From contig HE978651.1 of NCBI GenBank assembly GCA_000285855.2, forward strand, positions 1,269,625 to 1,333,624: DNA of 64,000 nt, in the 5' to 3' direction. Below the pieces are notes generated by a model. It saw only the letters and a program-made list of their open reading frames with translations, was not told the origin of the DNA and did no database searches. The DNA is from Ruminococcus sp. JC304. GTDB taxonomy: Bacteria; Bacillota; Clostridia; Lachnospirales; Lachnospiraceae. This document shows positions 58,716-64,000 of this stretch, one piece after another (the stretch's first letter is position 1; each line of letters begins with the position of its first letter). A program made the position numbers and the translations under genes.

Positions 58716-60086
58716 ATGAAGAAACATAGGAACATAAGGAAAAGCTGCCTGCTTCTTTCTGTGATCGCCGTTTTTGTACTGGGGTGTTTTTCTGTGTCGG
58801 CTGCGGCCAAAACAGGCTTTGTCACTGAGAATGGCAAAACCTATTACATAAACAAGGATGGTTCCAGACAGAAAGGATGGCTGGAGCTAAATGGCAGAAA
58901 ATATTATTTTAACAGAACTACAGGAGTTCAGCTGAAAGGCTGGGCCAAGGATTCCAGCGGTAAAGTGATCCGGTATTTTACCAAGGGTGCCGGCTATATG
59001 GTTACCGGCAATCTGAAGGATTCCAAGGGAAATATCCGTTATTTTGATGAGAAGACAGGCCTGCTTACCAGAGGATGGCGTACAGATGCCAAGGGATATA
59101 AATATTATTATTACAGTGGTTCCGGAGTGATGGCTACCGGCTGGGTACAGGATAAAAAATCACAGAGACGTTATTTCAGTAAAGCAAACGGCAGGATGCT
59201 TACGGGATGGGTTGAGAATTCTGCAGGTAACTACAGATATTTTCATCCGACGTCGGGAATTCTGTATGTAGGACTTCAGAAGGTGGGAGAAGATTACTAC
59301 TATTTCTCCAAGACTACAGGTATCCGTTATGAGAAGGGCTTTGGCACGGTCGGAAGTAAGAAGTATTATTTTGACAAAAAAACAGGCAAAATGAAGACCG
59401 GCTGGCTGGAGGAGGATGGCAAAAAATATTATTTTGAATCCTCAGGTGCCATGGTTGTAAATGATGTGCGGGCTATTGACGGCGCTACTTACAAGTTTGA
59501 TGAAAACGGTGTGGCGTCTAAAGTAGATTCCAACTATGTGATAGATGGAAAATATGTCAAGGTATTTGATGCTAAAAATAATAAATGGTATTATATGGAA
59601 GAAGAGTTTCTGGAGCATCCGGGAATTGCTGATGGCACAGTTTCTGACCTGGACCTGCTGGCTGCAGTATGTGATGCGGAGGCAGGAGACCAGGGGCTTG
59701 TGGGTATGGAAGCAGTGGCTCTCTGTGTGCTGAACTGTACAGTGGACAAGTATAAGGAATTTCCGTCACAGATCCGTTATGTGGTATATCAGGGAAAACC
59801 GAACCAGTATGCAGTTGTGATTGACGGTGCTCTGATCAAACGACTGAAGGGACAGTTTGAAGACAGAACCAATGCCTATGCAGCTGCAAAAGCGGCAATG
59901 GCAATGTTTAATGATTATGTTAATAAAGGAACTGCCAGAACTCTGCCCGGATTTAAGAAAAAGGATTTTGATTATAAATTCTTTATGACTCCTCAGGCCT
60001 TCTGGGCGCAGAACCTGAATTTCAGCAAACTGGATTATGAACAGTACAAGGGTCATATGTTCTTTGTAGACTGGATATCAGGCTGA
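58716..60086 (+). CDS. Secreted cell-wall hydrolase, SleB-like, with cell-wall-binding repeats
   Basis: A 456-residue protein with signal peptide (MKKHRNIRKSCLLLSVIAVF..., cleavage near SAAAK). Residues about 35-285 consist of about ten choline-binding-type repeats (GWLELNGRKYYFNRTTGVQ, GWVENSAGNYRYFHPTSG). The C-terminal domain (about 305-456) matches the SleB/CwlJ-type hydrolase: LLAAVCDAEAGDQGLVGMEAVALCVLN includes the catalytic Glu, and FPSQIRYVVYQ, YAAAKAAMAMF and MTPQAFWAQN follow. It should cleave peptidoglycan; presence of both wall-binding repeats and this domain suggests vegetative remodelling or germination. Ribosome site GGAGAG. Confidence 0.85.
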   Translation: MKKHRNIRKSCLLLSVIAVFVLGCFSVSAAAKTGFVTENGKTYYINKDGSRQKGWLELNGRKYYFNRTTGVQLKGWAKDSSGKVIRYFTKGAGYMVTGNLKDSKGNIRYFDEKTGLLTRGWRTDAKGYKYYYYSGSGVMATGWVQDKKSQRRYFSKANGRMLTGWVENSAGNYRYFHPTSGILYVGLQKVGEDYYYFSKTTGIRYEKGFGTVGSKKYYFDKKTGKMKTGWLEEDGKKYYFESSGAMVVNDVRAIDGATYKFDENGVASKVDSNYVIDGKYVKVFDAKNNKWYYMEEEFLEHPGIADGTVSDLDLLAAVCDAEAGDQGLVGMEAVALCVLNCTVDKYKEFPSQIRYVVYQGKPNQYAVVIDGALIKRLKGQFEDRTNAYAAAKAAMAMFNDYVNKGTARTLPGFKKKDFDYKFFMTPQAFWAQNLNFSKLDYEQYKGHMFFVDWISG

Positions 60087-60138
60087 TGCATTAATACTTT
60101 AAGTTGGCAGAGAAAAACGAAATTATCTGTAAAATTTC

Positions 60139-60167
60139 TTGACAAACAAAATCTGTATTTGTATACT
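60139..60167 (+). promoter_or_regulatory. Promoter of tyrS
   Basis: TTGACA (60139-60144), exactly 17 bases and TATACT (60162-60167), a near-consensus sigma-A promoter. Transcription would start near 60174 and include the whole T-box leader. Confidence 0.85.
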
Positions 60168-60229
60168 TGCAGATAGATAAGGCAGTCAGGAAAAGGGAAA
60201 TTCCGTATTCTGATCCTGACGGCTATATG

Positions 60230-60552
60230 AATGTAAAGGCACAGATGGGAAATAGTAGCACGTGGAAAGCAGACAGAGAGCAGCCGGCTGGTGAGAGGCG
60301 CCTGAGGGAACCGTGTGAATACCTCCCGGAGCTCTGCACCCAACTTCCGGATCTGATTTTTCTGAGAACAGTAGGCTGCAGCGGTTTGGCATCCGTTAAT
60401 TTGCTTAAGTGAAAGGTCTGGCCGGAAGATACTCTGGTAGTGACTTTATAATATTCACTTATGGAGGCAGAAAATGCGAGTTTTCTGTAAATTTAGGTGG
60501 TAACGCGAGACCCGGTTCTCGTCCTAAAAGGACAGGAACCGGGTTTATATTT
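60230..60552 (+). promoter_or_regulatory. T-box riboswitch of tyrS
   Basis: The T-box AGGTGGTAACGCG is at 60495-60507, followed by the terminator stem ACCCGGTTC.../...GAACCGGGT and a U-rich tail (60510-60552). Upstream, AGAGAGCAGCCGGCTGGTGA and GAGGCGCCTGAGGG match the apical part of stem I, and GAATACC at 60317-60323 places UAC (60320-60322) as tyrosine specifier codon. Uncharged tRNA-Tyr should bind and prevent termination, raising tyrS expression when tyrosine is scarce. Confidence 0.9.
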
Positions 60553-60572
60553 ATTTACAGGAGGAAATTGTA

Positions 60573-61802
60573 ATGACAGTTTGGGACGAGCTGAAAGCCC
60601 GTGGTCTGATTGCCCAGGTAACAGACGAAGAAGAGATTAAAGAAATGGTAAATAATGGAAAAGCCACATTTTACATTGGCTTTGACCCTACCGCAGACAG
60701 CCTTCATGTGGGACATTTCATGGCGCTCTGCCTGATGAAACGTCTGCAGATGGCAGGAAATAAACCAATCGCATTATTAGGCGGCGGAACCGGTATGATC
60801 GGTGACCCGTCCGGAAGATCTGATATGCGTCAGATGATGACAGTGGAGACAATCCAGCACAACATTGACTGCTTCAAGAAACAGATGGAGCGTTTTATCG
60901 ACTTTTCAGACGGCAAAGCATTAATGGTAAACAATGCAGACTGGCTGATGAACTTAAACTACGTAGAGGTACTTCGTGATGTTGGGCCACATTTCTCTGT
61001 AAACCGTATGCTTTCTCATGAATGCTACAAACAGCGTATGGAACGTGGACTTACATTCCTTGAATTTAACTACATGATCATGCAGAGCTACGACTTCTAC
61101 ATGTTATATCAGAAATACGGCTGTACCATGCAGTTTGGCGGCGATGACCAGTGGGCAAATATGCTTGGCGGTACAGAGCTGATCCGCCGTAAGCTTGGAA
61201 AAGACGCTTACGCTATGACGATCACACTTCTTCTTAACTCAGAAGGCAAGAAGATGGGTAAAACACAGTCTGGAGCTGTATGGCTTGATCCGAATAAGAC
61301 TTCTCCATTCGATTTCTACCAGTACTGGAGAAATGTGGATGATGCAGATGTGATCAAATGCATGCGTCTTCTCACCTTCCTTCCGTTAGAGCAGATCGAT
61401 GAGATGGAGAAATGGGAAGGAAGCCAGTTAAACAAAGCAAAAGAAATCCTTGCATATGAGCTGACAAATCTGGTTCATGGGGAAGAAGAGGCAAAGAAAG
61501 CACAGGAAGGCGCAAGAGCACTTTTTGCAGGTGGCGCTGACACAGCACATATGCCGACAACTGAGCTTGTAGACGAAGACTTCTCAGAAGAAGGAACAAT
61601 CGACCTGATCTCCATGCTTGTAAAAGCAGGAATGGTTCCAACACGTTCCGAGGGACGCCGTGCCATTGAACAGGGCGGTGTTTCCATCGACGGTGAGAAG
61701 ATCACAGATGTGAAATACACAGTTGCCAAAGATGCACTTACAGGCGATGGCGTAGTTCTCAAAAAAGGTAAAAAGAAATTTAACAAAGTTCTGGCAAAAT
61801 AA
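60573..61802 (+). CDS. tyrS: Tyrosyl-tRNA synthetase
   Basis: A 409-residue class I synthetase. Catalytic core: FYIGFDPTADSLHVGHF (the HIGH-type loop reads HVGH), GDPSGRSDMR and KKMGKTQSG (the KMSKS-type loop). The C-terminal S4 domain (about residues 345-409; MVPTRSEGRRAIEQGGVSI) is complete. Directly downstream of a T-box, AGGAGG ribosome site. Regulated by uncharged tRNA-Tyr. Confidence 0.96.
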   Translation: MTVWDELKARGLIAQVTDEEEIKEMVNNGKATFYIGFDPTADSLHVGHFMALCLMKRLQMAGNKPIALLGGGTGMIGDPSGRSDMRQMMTVETIQHNIDCFKKQMERFIDFSDGKALMVNNADWLMNLNYVEVLRDVGPHFSVNRMLSHECYKQRMERGLTFLEFNYMIMQSYDFYMLYQKYGCTMQFGGDDQWANMLGGTELIRRKLGKDAYAMTITLLLNSEGKKMGKTQSGAVWLDPNKTSPFDFYQYWRNVDDADVIKCMRLLTFLPLEQIDEMEKWEGSQLNKAKEILAYELTNLVHGEEEAKKAQEGARALFAGGADTAHMPTTELVDEDFSEEGTIDLISMLVKAGMVPTRSEGRRAIEQGGVSIDGEKITDVKYTVAKDALTGDGVVLKKGKKKFNKVLAK

Positions 61803-61819
61803 AAAATCATTATAGAAAT

Positions 61820-61847
61820 GTCGGCGGATACTGCTGGTTCCGCCGAC
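61820..61847 (+). other. Short hairpin between tyrS and alaS
   Basis: GTCGGCGGA pairs with TCCGCCGAC; no U-run follows, so it is not a clear terminator. It sits just before the alaS ribosome site and may affect its translation or RNA processing. Confidence 0.5.
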
Positions 61848-61864
61848 TTCAGGAGGAAAAGATT

Positions 61865-64000
61865 ATGAAGAAATACGGAGTAAACGAACTTCGTCAGATG
61901 TTCCTGGACTTCATGGAAAGCAAAGGACATCTGGTAATGAAAAGCTTTTCCCTGGTACCACAGGGAGATAAGAGTCTTCTGCTGATCAACGCAGGTATGG
62001 CTCCGCTGAAACCATATTTTACAGGTGCTGAGATCCCACCGAGAACAAGAGTAAGTACCTGCCAGAAATGTATCCGTACAGGTGATATCGAGAATGTAGG
62101 TAAAACTGCACGCCACGGTACATTCTTTGAGATGCTTGGTAACTTCTCCTTTGGTGACTACTTTAAGAAAGAAGCCATCCACTGGTCCTGGGAATTCCTC
62201 ACAGAGGTAGTAGGACTGGATGCAAACCGTCTGTATCCTTCCGTATATCTGGAAGATGATGAAGCATTTGACATCTGGAACAAAGAAATCGGAATCCCGG
62301 CTGACAGAATTTTCCGTTTTGGAAAAGAAGATAACTTCTGGGAGCATGGCGCAGGCCCCTGTGGTCCATGTTCAGAAATCTACTATGACCGTGGAGAGAA
62401 GTACGGCTGCGGGAAACCTGGCTGTACAGTAGGATGTGACTGCGACCGTTACATGGAAGTATGGAACAACGTATTTACCCAGTTTGAGAACGATGGAAAT
62501 GGAAATTATACAACACTGAAACAGAAGAACATTGATACAGGTATGGGTCTGGAACGTCTGGCAGTTGTTGTGCAGGACGTAGATTCCATTTTCGATGTAG
62601 ATACCATCTGTGCACTGCGTAACCTGGTATGTGAAATCTCCGGAAAAGAATACGAGAAGAACTATAACGATGACGTATCCATCCGTCTGATCACAGACCA
62701 TATCCGTTCTGCAACATTTATGATCTCCGACGGTATCATGCCTACAAACGAGGGCCGCGGTTATGTACTTCGCCGTCTGATCCGTCGTGCAGCACGTCAC
62801 GGACGTCTTCTTGGAATCGAAGGCCCCTTCCTTGCCAAATTAAGTGAAGAAGTGATCAATGGTTCCAAGGCAGGATATCCTGAGCTGGAGGAGAAGAAAG
62901 AATTTATCTTCAAAGTTCTCACAAATGAAGAAAACCAGTTCAACAAGACCATTGACCAGGGTCTTCGTATCCTTGGAGAAATGGAAGATGAGATGAAAGC
63001 AGCAGGAGAGAAAACACTTTCCGGCGAAAATGCATTCAAATTATATGATACTTACGGATTCCCGATGGATCTTACAAAAGAGATTCTTGAGGAAAAAGGA
63101 TATGATATTGACGAGGCAGGCTTCCAGAAATGTATGGAAGAGCAGAGAAACAAAGCACGTTCTGCCCGTGAAGTGACCAACTATATGGGTGCTGATGCAA
63201 CTGTATATGATGATATCGATGTAAATGTTACAACAGAATTCGTAGGATACGATCATCTTACCTTTGATTCCAAAGTAACAGTCCTTACAACAGAGACAGA
63301 GATCGTAAACTCCCTGATGGAAGGCCAGAAAGGAACTGTCTTTACAGAGCAGACTCCATTCTATGCAACTATGGGTGGACAGGTTGGTGACACAGGTGTG
63401 ATCGAAACTGCAAACGGTAAGTTCGTAGTAGAAGACACCATCAAGCTTCGCGGCGGCAAATTTGGCCATGTAGGTCATATGGAATCTGGTATGATCTCCA
63501 CAGGGGAGACAGTTTCCCTGAAAGTGGATGAAGCTGCAAGAAGAGATGCTGAGAAGAACCACAGTGCAACCCACCTTCTTCAGAAAGCATTAAAGACAGT
63601 TCTTGGAAGCCATGTAGAACAGAAAGGTTCTCTGGTAACACCAGACAGACTTCGTTTCGACTTTGCTCATTTCCAGGCTATGACAGCTGATGAGATCGCA
63701 CAGGTAGAAGCACTTGTAAATAAAGAAATCCAGGCTGGTCTTGAAGTCCGTACAGATGTTATGGATGTGGAAGAGGCTAAGAAATCCGGAGCAATGGCTT
63801 TGTTCGGAGAGAAATATGACCAGAAGGTACGTGTGGTATCCATGGGCGACTTCTCCAAAGAACTCTGCGGTGGTACTCATGTGGCAAACACAAGCTCCAT
63901 CATGCTGTTCAAAATCGTTTCCGAATCCGGTATTGCAGCAGGCGTTCGCCGTATCGAGGCTCTGACAGGCAACGGAGTTCTGGAATACTATAAGAAACAG
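61865..64000 (+). CDS. alaS: Alanyl-tRNA synthetase, 3' end beyond the window
   Basis: From ATG 61865 (AGGAGG upstream) 712 codons are open to the window edge; a full enzyme has about 875-880. Class II catalytic motifs are present: TFFEMLGNFSFGDYF, GPCGPCSEIYYDRG and TNEGRGYVLRRLIRRA. The clostridial-type insert YGCGKPGCTVGCDCDRYMEVW follows motif 2. The editing domain holds HSATHLL and ELCGGTH, zinc and editing sites. The C-terminal C-Ala domain lies outside. It follows tyrS by 62 bp, possibly co-transcribed. Confidence 0.96.
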   Translation, partial: MKKYGVNELRQMFLDFMESKGHLVMKSFSLVPQGDKSLLLINAGMAPLKPYFTGAEIPPRTRVSTCQKCIRTGDIENVGKTARHGTFFEMLGNFSFGDYFKKEAIHWSWEFLTEVVGLDANRLYPSVYLEDDEAFDIWNKEIGIPADRIFRFGKEDNFWEHGAGPCGPCSEIYYDRGEKYGCGKPGCTVGCDCDRYMEVWNNVFTQFENDGNGNYTTLKQKNIDTGMGLERLAVVVQDVDSIFDVDTICALRNLVCEISGKEYEKNYNDDVSIRLITDHIRSATFMISDGIMPTNEGRGYVLRRLIRRAARHGRLLGIEGPFLAKLSEEVINGSKAGYPELEEKKEFIFKVLTNEENQFNKTIDQGLRILGEMEDEMKAAGEKTLSGENAFKLYDTYGFPMDLTKEILEEKGYDIDEAGFQKCMEEQRNKARSAREVTNYMGADATVYDDIDVNVTTEFVGYDHLTFDSKVTVLTTETEIVNSLMEGQKGTVFTEQTPFYATMGGQVGDTGVIETANGKFVVEDTIKLRGGKFGHVGHMESGMISTGETVSLKVDEAARRDAEKNHSATHLLQKALKTVLGSHVEQKGSLVTPDRLRFDFAHFQAMTADEIAQVEALVNKEIQAGLEVRTDVMDVEEAKKSGAMALFGEKYDQKVRVVSMGDFSKELCGGTHVANTSSIMLFKIVSESGIAAGVRRIEALTGNGVLEYYKKQ

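Overview
The window looks like the chromosome of a gut Firmicute of the Lachnospiraceae, most like Blautia or a close relative. This rests on gene content, not on a search: clostridial-type AlaS, a T-box in front of tyrS, the yicC-remA-gmk-rpoZ-rimO-pgsA housekeeping run, BspA-type LRR and PPC-repeat secreted proteins, a standalone GH31, and many solute-binding-protein ABC operons. No rRNA, tRNA or CRISPR array was seen. Gene starts were chosen by Shine-Dalgarno spacing and family N-termini, so several are shorter than the longest open frame.

Layout. 1-5.1 kb is accessory and decayed: a SAM methyltransferase and a BAAT-type hydrolase, a shrunken IS66-like element with both ends, a DUF4258/YgiT toxin-antitoxin-like pair whose first gene carries a stop codon, and a broken AAA/PD-(D/E)XK gene bracketed by a 40-bp direct repeat. 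5.5-10 kb holds glycogen synthase with a repetitive basic tail and a GH31 alpha-glucosidase-like enzyme. 10.1-15.1 kb is on the minus strand: an mscL tail remnant, a tandem GGDEF-GGDEF-EAL protein, FeoA, a two-repeat secreted protein and a sodium:alanine symporter. 15.4-20.2 kb is an AT-rich island: a DUF4143 scrap, two secreted adhesin-like proteins sharing an Ig-like module, and an overlapping DUF3791-DUF3990-small protein cassette. 20.2-24.9 kb is a sugar-acid module (GntR regulator, tartronate semialdehyde reductase-like enzyme, OtnK-type kinase, GntP permease) with a textbook promoter/operator, bounded by two near-identical terminators. 25-27.4 kb pairs a PRTase-like protein with a cytosine permease gene cut off by a deletion that also truncates a convergent zinc-ribbon gene.

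27.5-38.3 kb contains two 203-bp near-identical elements in inverted orientation around nfo, a 5'-nucleotidase and a peptide-binding protein, followed by the rest of that peptide ABC operon (oppDFBC-like) and a secreted transglutaminase-like protein. The nucleotidase and the first permease each carry a one-base homopolymer frameshift. 38.4-44.9 kb is a second, intact peptide ABC operon (B-C-D-F-A). 45-50.8 kb is an NADPH:FMN reductase-like gene and a complete branched-chain amino acid transporter (livKHMGF). From 50.8 kb the core chromosome follows: rqcH, a 200-bp palindromic element, the yicC-pgsA run, three small minus-strand genes including a Cys/Gly-rich protein, a SleB-like cell-wall hydrolase, T-box-tyrS and the start of alaS (cut by the window edge).

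The nutritional theme is uptake of peptides, amino acids and sugar acids. I did not find a clear, large, unknown defence or biosynthetic system. The best candidates for new biology are the DUF3791/DUF3990 cassette, the 203-bp inverted element pair (possible invertible segment), the 200-bp palindrome and the secreted-repeat island. Several broken genes sit at homopolymers or abrupt junctions, so assembly error should be excluded before biological meaning is given to them.
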